Origin: JBEBSD01 sp040394475
Lineage (GTDB): Bacteria; Bacteroidota; Bacteroidia; Cytophagales; Spirosomataceae
Length of the DNA: 64,000 nt
NCBI GenBank assembly: GCA_040394475.1
Contig: JBEBSD010000007.1
Span: 71,295-135,294, forward strand
Direction: 5' to 3'
Part shown: one piece after another, positions 1-9,723 of the stretch
Layout of the letters: each line of letters begins with the position of its first letter
Numbering within the stretch: the first letter of the stretch is position 1
The notes under the pieces: generated by a model
Databases searched by the model: none
The model's input: the letters and a program-made list of their open reading frames with translations, nothing else
What the model was told of the DNA's origin: nothing
Translations under genes and position numbers: made by a program

Positions 1-839
1 TTGGTGAGACAGAGCTGGGTGCCCATTTCCCGATGGACACGGACGCCGCCTATTTCGGAAAAGTATTCCGGATGGGTGGCGAAATACGTTTCCGGGGGTA
101 CCAGTTGGTAAAACGTATGGACGAAAGGATAGGCAATAACGGCCCCGCCGAGGGAATCGGGGATGGCGCGGCTGTTCGTACGGTTATGAAGCGCCCACTC
201 TGTATCATAGGCTTCCCGATAATAGGGTTCACGATATTCGAAAGCAGGTTGTTGCCGGTCTTCTATTCGCGACAGCGTGATGGCGGACCGGGCAGGAATA
301 TGGATTACTTCCCGGGTATACCACCGGCAACCCAGGTGATCCGTCAGGTAGGAAACGACGCCATAGACGGTTCCCCGCGGCGCGCCCCCCGCGATCAGGA
401 GGTGTTTCCCGTCGGACCGGATGATGAATTCTTCTTTTCCGAAGCCGGTTGTATCCAATCCGTTCAGAACAGCCGCAGGAGCTTCCCTGAATCCTACATA
501 AATCAGCGACTGTCCGGGGAGTTGTTGATGGGTGAGCGGCAGCCGGCAGCCGGTGATCCGGTGCAGGTAATGCTGTAATTCCAGGGCGGCATTTTTTTCG
601 GGAAGACTTGCCTGTTCCGAAACGAAAATGTGATAGTCGCTTTTTCCATCCGCAACAAGAGGGCTGCCGGTTGTACATCCGGATAAGAACAGGACGCTGA
701 TCAGGCAACCAGCAGCATATAGGAGAACCAGGCTCCGGCGGGAAAAAAATGCCGGGAGCAGCCGCAGAGACCGGTCACCGAAAGGATGGCTGAGAATAGC
801 ACCGGGGCCGGTGTGCAGGATACGTGATTTTGCAGGCAT
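1..839 (-). CDS. DUF4838-type lipoprotein, 3' part cut by window edge
   Basis: Open reading frame on the minus strand that starts at the ATG at 839 and is still open at base 1, so only about 279 N-terminal residues are visible. A basic N-terminus is followed by a hydrophobic stretch and a lipobox (LFLSGC, Cys55), pointing to an outer-membrane or surface lipoprotein. The next part resembles the GH67-like N-terminal domain found in front of DUF4838, and the segment around residues 205-270 (FEYREPYYREAYDTEW, HPEYFSEIGG) is typical of the DUF4838 family. These proteins are linked to glycan or glycoside metabolism in Bacteroidota, but their reaction is not established. The 30 or so residues before the hydrophobic stretch are long for a lipoprotein signal, so the true start could be a later non-ATG codon. 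Confidence 0.8.
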   Translation of the reverse strand, partial: MPAKSRILHTGPGAILSHPFGDRSLRLLPAFFSRRSLVLLYAAGCLISVLFLSGCTTGSPLVADGKSDYHIFVSEQASLPEKNAALELQHYLHRITGCRLPLTHQQLPGQSLIYVGFREAPAAVLNGLDTTGFGKEEFIIRSDGKHLLIAGGAPRGTVYGVVSYLTDHLGCRWYTREVIHIPARSAITLSRIEDRQQPAFEYREPYYREAYDTEWALHNRTNSRAIPDSLGGAVIAYPFVHTFYQLVPPETYFATHPEYFSEIGGVRVHREMGTQLCLT

Positions 840-990
840 TGGAATGACGGAGTCTGATGAAATTGAGGCCTTGCCACCCCTCGGGCAGCTTCGGCTGAAA
901 ATGAACAGTTGTATAAAGTACGCTGTTACCGGGTAGACAGACTAGTTGGAAAGACTATTCAGAAAAAATGCAATACCGGAGGCCGGGTGC

Positions 991-2028
991 TCAGTGAGAC
1001 GGAAGCAATTCCGCCAGGCCGGGAATCGAAATACTGCGGGCACATTCGAAATGTCCTTTTGGACAAGCCTTGTGACCATGAATGCCGCACGGGCGGCAAT
1101 CCAGCTGTTTCGGGGTCTGGAAAATAAAGGATTCATCGGAAAGCGGCCCGTACCCGAATTCCGGAACGGTAGAACAGTAGACCGCGCATACCGGCGCATT
1201 TACGGCAGAACACAGGTGCAGCGGCGCCGAATCGTTGACGTAATTGAGGACGGCCTTCTGAAACAGTGCCGCGGACTGCAATAACGTAAGCTGTCCGCAG
1301 ATGCTGGTCAGGCGGGGATGAGTTGCTTCTGAAAGAATCGTTTCGGCGATGGCTTGATCTCCGGGTCCGCCCAGGAGATAGATCGTATAATGATGGGGAA
1401 TACGGTCGATCAGCTGCGCCCAGAGAGCGGCGGGATATTGTTTCGTGAACCAAACGGAAGCAGGGGCAATGCAAATATAAGGAGGCTTCTGCAGAGGACC
1501 CACCGCCTGGCTGTCTGCGGGAAGCGGGTACAGTCTCGGACGGGCAACGGGATGGCTGACCAGGTGCCGGATCAATGAGAAATTGCGGTCAATTTCGTGG
1601 ACCCCGGGTTCGAAATGGTGCGGGAGCCGTTGAGTAAAAGTAAAGGAAAAGGGGTTTTTGTCGAAGCCGATCCGTTCCTCCGCCCCGGAAAGCGCCGTCA
1701 GAAGTCCGGTTGCCCCATACCGCTGCAGGTTGATGACGGCTGCGTAATTGTTGGCCCTGATTTGTTTGAGCAATGACCAGAGGCTCTTGTATTTGCCGCC
1801 TTTTTTATCCCATACGAGTACTTCCTGTACAAAAGGATGGCCGGCAAAAAGTGTTTCGTTGCCTTTTCGTACGAGAATATCCAGCCTGCTGTCCGGGAAT
1901 TGCCGGTGCAGGGTTTCCAGAACAGAGGTTGCCAGAATAACATCCCCTATAAAAGCTGTCTGAATGAGCAAAAAGTGACTGGGAGACCCAGCGGTACCGA
2001 TACGGCTATCTTTTATCAATTGTTTCAT
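991..2028 (-). CDS. Glycosyltransferase family 9 (heptosyltransferase-like)
   Basis: 345 residues. The N-terminal Rossmann strand (FLLIQTAFIGDVILATS, about residues 19-35) and the C-terminal NDSAPLHLCSAVNAPVCA segment (about residues 264-281, in place of the usual NDSGPMHL) are the two hallmarks of GT9 enzymes such as WaaC/WaaF. The likely role is transfer of a heptose or related sugar to lipopolysaccharide core or another surface glycan on the inner face of the membrane; the substrate cannot be told from sequence. It is divergent from the M16 peptidase gene, with a short shared upstream region. Length and motifs are normal for the family. Confidence 0.85.
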   Translation of the reverse strand: MKQLIKDSRIGTAGSPSHFLLIQTAFIGDVILATSVLETLHRQFPDSRLDILVRKGNETLFAGHPFVQEVLVWDKKGGKYKSLWSLLKQIRANNYAAVINLQRYGATGLLTALSGAEERIGFDKNPFSFTFTQRLPHHFEPGVHEIDRNFSLIRHLVSHPVARPRLYPLPADSQAVGPLQKPPYICIAPASVWFTKQYPAALWAQLIDRIPHHYTIYLLGGPGDQAIAETILSEATHPRLTSICGQLTLLQSAALFQKAVLNYVNDSAPLHLCSAVNAPVCAVYCSTVPEFGYGPLSDESFIFQTPKQLDCRPCGIHGHKACPKGHFECARSISIPGLAELLPSH

Positions 2029-2048
2029 AATCGCTTTGTAAAAATGAG

Positions 2049-2056
2049 TATTTTTG
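2049..2056 (+). promoter_or_regulatory. Candidate -7 promoter element TAnnTTTG upstream of M16 peptidase
   Basis: TATTTTTG fits the Bacteroidota -7 consensus TAnnTTTG and lies 39 bases before the ATG at 2096. A TTTC 22 bases further upstream (2023-2026) is only a weak match to the -33 TTTG element. Confidence 0.3.
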
Positions 2057-2095
2057 CCGGAAGTGCCGAAAACTCCGGTTGGATATTTTGTTGAT

Positions 2096-3385
2096 ATGAA
2101 GCGTACCAGTAAAGAAAAGATACAAAGCCTGTCCTCTCCGCTTGTTTTGAAAGAAGAATATCAGTTGCATACACTGCCGAATGGGATTCGGATAGCGCAT
2201 AAACAAGTACTGCACACACAGATTGCGCATTGTGGTATTATGCTGGATATCGGGAGCAGGGACGAAGCGCCGCACCAGAAAGGACTGGCTCATTTCTGGG
2301 AACATATGGCGTTCAAAGGAACCGCGAAACGGCGTTCTCACCATATCATCAACAGCCTGGAATGGGTGGGCGGTGATTTGAATGCGTATACTACAAAAGA
2401 GAAAATCTGCTTCCACGCCTCTTTATTGGATGAGCATTTCGGAAAAGCAGTGGATCTGCTGACCGATATTACGTTTCATTCCGTTTTCCCCGAAAAGCAG
2501 ATTGACCGGGAGCGGAATGTGATCCTGGAGGAGATGTCGATGTATTACGACTCCCCGGAAGATGCGATCCAGGACGATTTTGATGCCTTGTTGTTTCCCG
2601 GTCATGCCCTGGGCTATAATATTCTGGGAACGCAGGAGACCGTTAATAGTTTTACCGGCGCCGATCTGAGGGAATTTATCCATCATAACCTGGATACATC
2701 GAAAATCGTATTCTCCTCGGTAAGCCGGCTGCCTTTTTCAAAAGTCATTAAAATCGCCTCGAAATACCTGGTGGATTTGCCGGTCAGAACAACCGGAAGA
2801 AGCCGGGAAAAACCTGTGGGATATGCACCCGGTACCGAAATCCTTAAACGGGGGATCACACAGGCTCAGTGTGCGATCGGCCGGCCCTCCTATGCTCTTA
2901 CAGATCCCCGGAGGCTGCCTTTTTTTGTTCTGATGAACCTGTTGGGAGGCCCGGGGATGAACTCCCGGTTTAACATGGCGCTCCGGGAGCGGCACGGTTT
3001 CGTGTATGCAATTGACGCCAACTTTACTCCTTTTCTTGATTCGGGGTATTTCGGGATCTACTTCGGTACGGAAAAAAAACACCTGGATAAAAGCATCTCG
3101 CTGATCGGGAAGGAGTTGCAGAAGCTCAGGGAAGTGCCGCTGAGCACTATTCAGCTGCACCATACAAAGGGGCAGTTGATGGGACAACTGGCCATGTCAG
3201 AGGAGAGCAACAGCAGTTTTATGCTGATGATGGGCAAAAGTTTACTGGATACCGGCAAGGTGGATTCGCTTCCGCATATTTTCGATCAGATCCGGGCTGT
3301 GACGGCCGCTGAGCTGCAGGAGCTGGCCAATGAGATGTTTGAGGAAAATCAATTTAGTTACCTGACCTTTTTGCCGGAAGATTAA
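2096..3385 (+). CDS. M16 family zinc metallopeptidase (insulinase/pitrilysin-like)
   Basis: 429 residues from the ATG at 2096. A TTG at 2054 would add 14 residues but lies inside the likely promoter, and homologues begin close to the LHTLPNGIRIAHK segment. The inverted zinc motif HxxEH is present as HFWEH at residues 66-70, with the third ligand expected in the ERNVILEEM segment (residues 139-147). The C-terminal half is the usual inactive M16 partner domain. There is no signal peptide, so it probably acts in the cytoplasm on peptides or protein fragments, alone or as a dimer. The following secreted metalloprotease starts 40 bases downstream on the same strand. Confidence 0.9.
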   Translation: MKRTSKEKIQSLSSPLVLKEEYQLHTLPNGIRIAHKQVLHTQIAHCGIMLDIGSRDEAPHQKGLAHFWEHMAFKGTAKRRSHHIINSLEWVGGDLNAYTTKEKICFHASLLDEHFGKAVDLLTDITFHSVFPEKQIDRERNVILEEMSMYYDSPEDAIQDDFDALLFPGHALGYNILGTQETVNSFTGADLREFIHHNLDTSKIVFSSVSRLPFSKVIKIASKYLVDLPVRTTGRSREKPVGYAPGTEILKRGITQAQCAIGRPSYALTDPRRLPFFVLMNLLGGPGMNSRFNMALRERHGFVYAIDANFTPFLDSGYFGIYFGTEKKHLDKSISLIGKELQKLREVPLSTIQLHHTKGQLMGQLAMSEESNSSFMLMMGKSLLDTGKVDSLPHIFDQIRAVTAAELQELANEMFEENQFSYLTFLPED

Positions 3386-3425
3386 CGCGAAAACTTACTT
3401 CATAAACTAAATAAAACAAAAACCA

Positions 3426-5975
3426 ATGATCCGACATCTGTTCGTTGCAGCCTCTCTTCTGATGCTTGCGACCGTGCCTGCCGATGCACAAAAGAAAAAG
3501 AAAAAAGACGCTGAAAAAACGGAGGTTTCCAAACCGGTAGAAGCCAAGGAGAAACCAAAGGAAACACCCAAAAAAGGGCCGAAGGCCTATAAAGAAGTAA
3601 TCGACAGCACGGCGGTGAGCCAGATGGGGATTATGGGGGTCCACAAGGTGGCTGATAAGTGGTACTTCGAAGTGGGCGATTCCCTCCTGCACCGGGATAT
3701 TATGTCGGTAACCCGTTTTTCACGTGTAGCCGCAGGGGGAAGCATCTTTGGAGGGGAAGAGGTGAAAAGACAGATGATCCGCTGGGAGAAGGGGCCTGAC
3801 GATAACCTGCTGTTACGGTCGGTTACGGTGGTGACCGCCAGCCCCGACAGCGCCAGCCCCATCGCGCAGGCAGTGAAGAACTCCAGTGCAGACCCGATTA
3901 TCGGTGTGTTTGAGGTGAAAGCGCTCAAAAAGGAGGGCGCCCGTCAAAGCTACGTGGTGGAAGTAACCGATTTCTTCAATGCGGATAACCAAACGTTTTC
4001 CCTGAGCCCTACCGCCAAGCAGATGCTGAAGCTGCAGGCTTTTAAGAAGGAGGCCTCTTTTATTCAGAAGATGAGTGCTTATCCTATTAACCTCGAAATA
4101 AAGACAACGAAAACCTTTACGGTAGTCCCGCCGGTGCTGACCACCAGCCCGGCGCCCCAGATCGGCAGCTATCTCCCGTCGGGCCGGGATGCGGGAGTCG
4201 TGACGTTTGAGTTGAATACGTCGCTGGTGCTCCTGCCGGATGTGCCGATGCGAAAACGACTGTTTGATAACCGGGTAGGTTATTTCGCCAATCAATATGT
4301 GGTGTTTGAAGAAGCATCGCAGAAATCGGAACAGGAAATATTTGCCGTGAGATGGCGGCTGGAACCCAAAAATGCCCAGGATGCGGCCCGTCAGAAGAAC
4401 GGAGAACTGATTGAGCCCAAAAAGCCAATCGTTTATTATATCGACCCGGCGACTCCCGATAAATGGAAGAAGTACCTGAAAATGGGGGTGGATGACTGGA
4501 ACGTCGCTTTCGAAGCAGCGGGTTGGAAGAATGCGATCCGGGGGGAGTACTGGCCGGAAAGTGATACGACGATGAGCCTTGAAGATGCCCGCTTTGCCGT
4601 GATCCGGTATTTTGCGGCGGATATACAAAATGCCTATGGGCCCAATGTCCACGATCCGCGAAGCGGGGAAATCATTGAAAGCCATATCGGGTGGTACCAC
4701 AATGTGATGCGGCTCTTGCGCAACTGGTATATGATCCAGACCGGGGCAGTGGACGAAAGAGCGCAGAAGAAAACGTTTGACGATGACCTGATGGGGGAAC
4801 TGGTCCGGTTTGTCGCTTCGCACGAAGTGGGCCATACCCTGGGGCTTCGCCACAATATGGGGGCAAGCGCAGCCACGCCTGTTGAAAAGCTCCGGGACAA
4901 GGAATGGGTAGCAGCGCATGGTCATACCTCTTCTATAATGGATTATGCGCGTTTTAATTACGTGGCACAACCGGAAGACGGCGTAACCGACCTCTTTCCA
5001 CGCATCGGGGATTACGACAAATGGGCCATTAAATGGGGATACAGTTACTTCAGTAACCACACCGAGGAAAAGGGTACCCTGAACACCTGGACAATTGACG
5101 CTTATAAGAACCCCCGGCTGCGTTTTGGCACGGAAATGAACCCGTACGATCCCCGCTACCAGACCGAAGACCTGGGAGACAACGCAATGAAGGCGTCGGA
5201 GTATGGAATTAAAAACCTGAAACGTATCTTACCCAACCTGGTGGAGTGGAGCCGGGAAGACGGACAGAGTTACAAAGAACTGAATGAACTGTACGGTAAT
5301 GTCATCGGCCAGTTCCGCCGCTATATGGGACATGTGACAAAAAATATCGGCGGGATCTATGATACGCCTACTACCTACGACATGGAAGGCCCTGCTTTTG
5401 TAACGGTACCGAAAGCCCTGCAGAAAGATGCTGTGAGCTTCCTGAATGCACAGCTGTTTACGACGCCGTCATGGCTGGTGGCCCCGGATATATTGGATAA
5501 ATTAGTGCCGGAATCGGGAGTGGAGGCTATTAAAGCCATGCAGGAAGCTACTCTTACATCGCTTTTGCAGGGGGATCGTGCGGTGAGACTGATGGAAACG
5601 GCGGTGTCGGGTCAGTACTATAGCTTGGACGACCTGTATACCGACCTGGAAGCCGGGATCTGGTCGGAAATAGCGACTGGCAGGACCATCGATATTTACC
5701 GCCGGAACTTGCAAAAGGTGTACACGGAAAAACTGGTTGATTTGCTGAAACCGGGAAAGGCCAGTGTTGCAGCGGTTCCGCCGGGTGTTACCTACGGGTT
5801 TTCGACGCGTTCCGTGGAGTTGTCGCAAACCGACTTGCCGTCTATCGCACGGGCGCACCTGGAAGCCTTAAAAAGAAGAATTCAGGCCGCCGTTCCGAAA
5901 ACAACGGATAAGCTGAGCAAATACCATCTGCAGGACCTGCAGCAGCGGATCAGCGTCGCGCTGGATCCTAAGTAA
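3426..5975 (+). CDS. Secreted zinc-dependent metalloprotease (DUF5117/DUF4953 type)
   Basis: 849 residues with a clear Sec signal peptide (MIRHLFVAASLLMLATVPADA) followed by a lysine-rich stretch. The metzincin-type motif HExxHxxGxxH is complete: HEVGHTLGLRH at residues 466-476, with a downstream Met in the SSIMDYARFNY segment that can serve as the Met-turn. The order DUF5117 domain, catalytic domain, C-terminal DUF4953 region is that of a large Bacteroidota family of periplasmic or secreted proteases with unknown substrates. It follows the M16 peptidase gene by 40 bases, so the two may be co-transcribed. Confidence 0.88.
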   Translation: MIRHLFVAASLLMLATVPADAQKKKKKDAEKTEVSKPVEAKEKPKETPKKGPKAYKEVIDSTAVSQMGIMGVHKVADKWYFEVGDSLLHRDIMSVTRFSRVAAGGSIFGGEEVKRQMIRWEKGPDDNLLLRSVTVVTASPDSASPIAQAVKNSSADPIIGVFEVKALKKEGARQSYVVEVTDFFNADNQTFSLSPTAKQMLKLQAFKKEASFIQKMSAYPINLEIKTTKTFTVVPPVLTTSPAPQIGSYLPSGRDAGVVTFELNTSLVLLPDVPMRKRLFDNRVGYFANQYVVFEEASQKSEQEIFAVRWRLEPKNAQDAARQKNGELIEPKKPIVYYIDPATPDKWKKYLKMGVDDWNVAFEAAGWKNAIRGEYWPESDTTMSLEDARFAVIRYFAADIQNAYGPNVHDPRSGEIIESHIGWYHNVMRLLRNWYMIQTGAVDERAQKKTFDDDLMGELVRFVASHEVGHTLGLRHNMGASAATPVEKLRDKEWVAAHGHTSSIMDYARFNYVAQPEDGVTDLFPRIGDYDKWAIKWGYSYFSNHTEEKGTLNTWTIDAYKNPRLRFGTEMNPYDPRYQTEDLGDNAMKASEYGIKNLKRILPNLVEWSREDGQSYKELNELYGNVIGQFRRYMGHVTKNIGGIYDTPTTYDMEGPAFVTVPKALQKDAVSFLNAQLFTTPSWLVAPDILDKLVPESGVEAIKAMQEATLTSLLQGDRAVRLMETAVSGQYYSLDDLYTDLEAGIWSEIATGRTIDIYRRNLQKVYTEKLVDLLKPGKASVAAVPPGVTYGFSTRSVELSQTDLPSIARAHLEALKRRIQAAVPKTTDKLSKYHLQDLQQRISVALDPK

Positions 5976-5982
5976 ATGATCC

Positions 5983-6020
5983 CCGCAGTCGTGTCCGTTA
6001 GAGAACGGACACGACTGCGG
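5983..6020. repeat. Perfect 17-bp inverted repeat with 4-base loop
   Basis: Left arm 5983-5999 and right arm 6004-6020 are exact reverse complements (CCGCAGTCGTGTCCGTT and its complement) around the loop AGAG. It starts 7 bases after the protease stop codon. No T-run follows, so it is either a factor-dependent or mRNA-stabilising 3' hairpin rather than a classic intrinsic terminator. Confidence 0.9.
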
Positions 6021-6130
6021 TATTCGCCGGATGTCTATCCCTGCGGACTCCGCGCAGCAGGCTGCAGCAGCAGCAGGTCTGTCTGCGGGCGGAGGTGTGC
6101 CGGCTGTCTAAAATAAATCCCGCTTGTTTT

Positions 6131-6162
6131 TTTCACACCATACTTTTATATGCCTAATTTTG
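6131..6162 (+). promoter_or_regulatory. Candidate Bacteroidota promoter for pyrD
   Basis: TAATTTTG at 6155-6162 is an exact TAnnTTTG -7 element; TTTC at 6131-6134 lies 20 bases upstream, the expected spacing for a -33 TTTG, with one mismatch. Transcription would begin close to the ATG at 6168, giving a very short or absent leader. Confidence 0.5.
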
Positions 6163-6167
6163 TGATC

Positions 6168-7199
6168 ATGTACAAGCACATCATTCTTCCCTTTTTATTT
6201 CGTTTGCATGCAGAACAAGCTCACAGTTTCGTCGGTGGACTGTTGCTTTTTCTGTTTCGTATTCCTGGTGTCCCGGCGTTGTTTCGCAGATTGTATACGT
6301 TTGAGCACCCGTCATTGGAACGGAATGTAGCCGGGCTGACCTTTCGCAACCCGGTGGGACTGGCTGCCGGGTTCGATAAGAATGCGGAAATGGTAGATGT
6401 AATGGAAGCGCTTGGTTTCGGATATGTAGAGATTGGTACCGTCACGCCCCGCCCCCAGCCGGGAAATGAGCGGCCGCGGCTGTTCCGCCTGAAAAAGGAT
6501 GCCGGTCTGGTCAACCGTATGGGGTTCAATAACAAAGGTGCAGGAGTAGCGGCAGGACGGCTGAAGTACCGGAAATCGAAGATACTGGTAGGGGGCAATA
6601 TCGGGAAGAATAAAAATACGCCGAATGAACGGGCCGCCGACGACTACCTGGAATGTTTTAATGACCTGTTTGACTATGTCGATTATTTTGTGGTGAATGT
6701 GAGTTCGCCCAATACCCCGGGATTACGGGAGCTGCAGGAAAAAGAGCCGCTGCAGCAATTGCTGGGAATCTTACAGGAACGCAATAAAATGAAATACACC
6801 CACAAACCCATTTTTCTTAAAATCGCACCGGACCTGACTACCGCACAACTGGATGACATTATTGCCATTGTGAAAACGACGGGAATTGCCGGGGTGATTG
6901 CTACCAATACCACTATTGCAAGAGACGGATTAAAAACGCCTGCAGGTTTTATTGAAGCAATTGGTCCCGGTGGATTGAGTGGAAAACCTCTTGAAAAGAG
7001 AGCTACTGAAGTGATCTCCTATCTTTGTACTCAATCCGGGAACGCTTTTCCCGTTATAGGTGTGGGAGGAATTGCCTCGGCAGAAGGGGCACGTACCAAA
7101 TTGAACGCCGGTGCGGCTCTCCTGCAGGTGTATAGTGGTTTTATTTATGAAGGCCCCGCGCTGGTAAGCCGGATTTGTAAGGCGCTGGCTGGTAAATAG
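6168..7199 (+). CDS. pyrD: Dihydroorotate dehydrogenase (quinone), class 2
   Basis: 343 residues from the ATG at 6168 (MYKHIILPFLFRLHAEQAH), the usual class 2 N-terminus, which is the membrane-binding helix. An ATG at 6150 would add six residues but overlaps the promoter element. Oxidises dihydroorotate to orotate with FMN and passes electrons to menaquinone in the inner membrane, the fourth step of UMP synthesis. Diagnostic stretches are NRMGFNNKG, GNIGKNKNTP and VNVSSPNTPGLR, which holds the catalytic serine of class 2 enzymes; IATNTT is near the C-terminal FMN site. ftsK follows after 17 bases. Confidence 0.95.
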   Translation: MYKHIILPFLFRLHAEQAHSFVGGLLLFLFRIPGVPALFRRLYTFEHPSLERNVAGLTFRNPVGLAAGFDKNAEMVDVMEALGFGYVEIGTVTPRPQPGNERPRLFRLKKDAGLVNRMGFNNKGAGVAAGRLKYRKSKILVGGNIGKNKNTPNERAADDYLECFNDLFDYVDYFVVNVSSPNTPGLRELQEKEPLQQLLGILQERNKMKYTHKPIFLKIAPDLTTAQLDDIIAIVKTTGIAGVIATNTTIARDGLKTPAGFIEAIGPGGLSGKPLEKRATEVISYLCTQSGNAFPVIGVGGIASAEGARTKLNAGAALLQVYSGFIYEGPALVSRICKALAGK

Positions 7200-7216
7200 T
7201 CAAAACAGTCCACAGA

Positions 7217-9691
7217 ATGTCAGAACAAAAAAGAGGAAATTCCATTCGGAATAAGCATGCGGCCCCGCCTCCGTCCCGCCTGGAGTCTGTGTTTCCTATC
7301 GACCGGATGATGACCGGACCAAGAAATACACTGGCCTGGGGAATTCTGCTGCTGGTGGTAGGGGGATTCCTTGAAATTGCGTTCCTGTCTCATATTTTCA
7401 CAGGAGCAAATGATCAGAGTACACTGGATGCCCTGCAGCATCAGTCGCTGCGGGAAGTTGGCAGGCATACCTCCAATGCGCTGGGCATCCTGGGGGCCGT
7501 GGTTTCACAGGTGTTTGTCTACCGCTGGTTTGGGGTGGCGGCATTGCTGCTCCCGGTAATTCCGCTCCTGACGGGATGGACCCTGCTTGCGAAAGCAGAA
7601 CCTGTTCCTTTGGGCCGAACCACCAAGCAACTGGTGTTTTACACGCTTTGGATCAGTGCCCTGATGGGGTTTGTCGTGCTGATGAGCGGGACGGAAAGCG
7701 GGTTGAGTTATTTGTCCGGAGGATTTGGCTATACGCTTAATGTACTGCTCTTCGGCCTCTTGAAGTGGGGGAGTATTATCGTGATTGTCCTGGCCTTGTT
7801 CCTGCATGTTATTTTCTTTTATAATGTTACTTCCCTGGATTTTGTCGGAGATATTTTCAAAAACAACCGGGAAAACAGGGTGAAAAGCGATGAAAACGGA
7901 GTGGAACCGGTGGAGCCGGATCGGAAAGGAGGCGTGAACCGGCCGCTTTTCCAAGATAATTACGACGATGAGGAGGAGGTCGTCGTGCCGGTAAAGACAC
8001 CGGAAAAGCCGGCTGCCGGGTTGGCATTTGAAGTGGTGCAGGAACAGCGGCCTGCGGATACGTTTGAAAAGAAGCCGGATGAAATACCGTTGGAAATTGG
8101 GCCCAAGCCCCGGCAGGCAGAAGTGAAGGAGACCCCGGAGGATGAACTGAGTGACCAGATTGTGCGGGAGTTCGGACAGTACGATTCCACGCTGGACTTG
8201 CCGCATTTTAAATATCCGGATATTAACCTCTTGACCGAACCGGATGAGGATCTTCAGGAAAAGGTGTCTCACGAGGAGCTCGAAAGCAATAAGAACCGGA
8301 TTGTGGAAACCCTCGGTAGCTATGGCATCAAAATCGCCAAAATTAAGGCGACGATCGGGCCTACCGTAACGTTGTATGAAATCATTCCGGAAGCAGGTGT
8401 CCGGATTGCAAAAATTCAAAGTCTTGAAAAGGATATTGCCTTGGGATTGAGGGCATTAGGTATACGGATTATAGCGCCGATGCCGGGAAGAGGGACCATC
8501 GGGATCGAGGTGCCGAACAAAAAACGTGAAACGGTTTATATCCGGTCGGTACTGAGCAGCGAGCGCTTTCAGAAGTCTACTTTCGATTTGCCCGTCGTAC
8601 TGGGGAAAACTATTTCCAACGAAATCCATGTGGCCGATCTTGCCAAAATGCCGCATTTGCTGATGGCGGGGGCTACCGGACAGGGGAAGTCAGTAGGGTT
8701 GAACGTGCTGCTGGCGTCCCTGATTTATAAGAAACACCCGTCCCAGCTGAAATTCGTCCTGGTCGACCCGAAGAAGGTGGAGCTCACCCTGTTTAACAAA
8801 CTGGAACGGCATTACCTGGCCAAACTGCCCAACAGCGAAGAGGCTATTATCACGGATACCAAAAAGGTCATCTATACCCTCAATTCACTTTGTATTGAAA
8901 TGGACAGCCGTTACGACCTGCTGAAGGAAGCCGCGGTCCGGAACCTGAAAGAGTACAATGCGAAATTTGTTCAACGGAAATTGAGCCCGCAGAAAGGGCA
9001 CCGTTTCCTGCCTTTTATTGTACTCGTGATCGACGAGCTGGCCGACCTGATGATGACCGCCGGAAAGGAGGTGGAAACCCCGATTGCGCGACTGGCGCAG
9101 CTGGCACGGGCGGTGGGAATCCATCTGGTGGTTGCTACCCAACGGCCTTCGGTGAAAGTAATTACCGGTTTGATCAAAGCGAACTTTCCTGCCCGTCTGT
9201 CGTTTAGGGTAACCTCAAGCATTGACTCCAGGACCATCCTGGATATGGGAGGGGCCGAGCAGCTGGTAGGACAGGGGGATATGCTCTTGTCGATCAATTC
9301 GGAAGTGGTGCGGCTGCAGTGTCCCTTTATAGATACCCGCGAGGTGGAACGTATCTGTGATTATGTCGGGAACCAGCGGGGTTATGACGAGGCGTATGCG
9401 CTGCCGGAATACGAGGGCGATGAAGGAAACGAATCGCGGGAGGAAATGAACGTGGACGACTTTGATAGCTTATTGCCCGAAGCCGCGCGGTTGGTAGTCG
9501 TTCATCAGCAGGGGAGCACCTCTCTCATCCAACGGAAAATGAAACTGGGCTATAACCGCGCAGGACGGATTATGGACCAGCTGGAAATGATGGGAATTGT
9601 CGGGGCGTTTACCGGAAGTAAAGCCCGCGAGGTCCTGTTCGTGGACCTCGAAAGCCTGGAGCAGCATCTGAAAGGAATGGGGGTATCTTAA
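7217..9691 (+). CDS. ftsK: DNA translocase FtsK/SpoIIIE
   Basis: 824 residues. About four N-terminal membrane segments (residues 35-210) anchor it at the septum; a charged, proline- and glutamate-rich linker follows (about 215-330); then the RecA-like motor with Walker A GATGQGKS at residues 485-492 and Walker B in FIVLVIDELADLMM. The C-terminal winged-helix gamma domain (LGYNRAGRIMDQLEMMGIVG, about residues 773-792) would read KOPS-like sites. It pumps chromosome ends out of the closing septum and activates XerCD at dif. The gene lies between pyrD and lolA, all on the same strand. Confidence 0.96.
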   Translation: MSEQKRGNSIRNKHAAPPPSRLESVFPIDRMMTGPRNTLAWGILLLVVGGFLEIAFLSHIFTGANDQSTLDALQHQSLREVGRHTSNALGILGAVVSQVFVYRWFGVAALLLPVIPLLTGWTLLAKAEPVPLGRTTKQLVFYTLWISALMGFVVLMSGTESGLSYLSGGFGYTLNVLLFGLLKWGSIIVIVLALFLHVIFFYNVTSLDFVGDIFKNNRENRVKSDENGVEPVEPDRKGGVNRPLFQDNYDDEEEVVVPVKTPEKPAAGLAFEVVQEQRPADTFEKKPDEIPLEIGPKPRQAEVKETPEDELSDQIVREFGQYDSTLDLPHFKYPDINLLTEPDEDLQEKVSHEELESNKNRIVETLGSYGIKIAKIKATIGPTVTLYEIIPEAGVRIAKIQSLEKDIALGLRALGIRIIAPMPGRGTIGIEVPNKKRETVYIRSVLSSERFQKSTFDLPVVLGKTISNEIHVADLAKMPHLLMAGATGQGKSVGLNVLLASLIYKKHPSQLKFVLVDPKKVELTLFNKLERHYLAKLPNSEEAIITDTKKVIYTLNSLCIEMDSRYDLLKEAAVRNLKEYNAKFVQRKLSPQKGHRFLPFIVLVIDELADLMMTAGKEVETPIARLAQLARAVGIHLVVATQRPSVKVITGLIKANFPARLSFRVTSSIDSRTILDMGGAEQLVGQGDMLLSINSEVVRLQCPFIDTREVERICDYVGNQRGYDEAYALPEYEGDEGNESREEMNVDDFDSLLPEAARLVVVHQQGSTSLIQRKMKLGYNRAGRIMDQLEMMGIVGAFTGSKAREVLFVDLESLEQHLKGMGVS

Positions 9692-9723
9692 ACCTCAAGG
9701 GTTTTTAAAGGTCTTAACCGTAA

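Noticed and set aside
33..708. Open frames on both strands at the window start (33-578 plus, 229-708 minus)
   Set aside because: They are shadows of the DUF4838 gene, which runs in another minus-strand frame open to base 1.
3813..5060. 415-residue open frame on the minus strand
   Set aside because: It lies wholly opposite the metalloprotease gene, has no recognisable domain and reflects GC-rich codon use.
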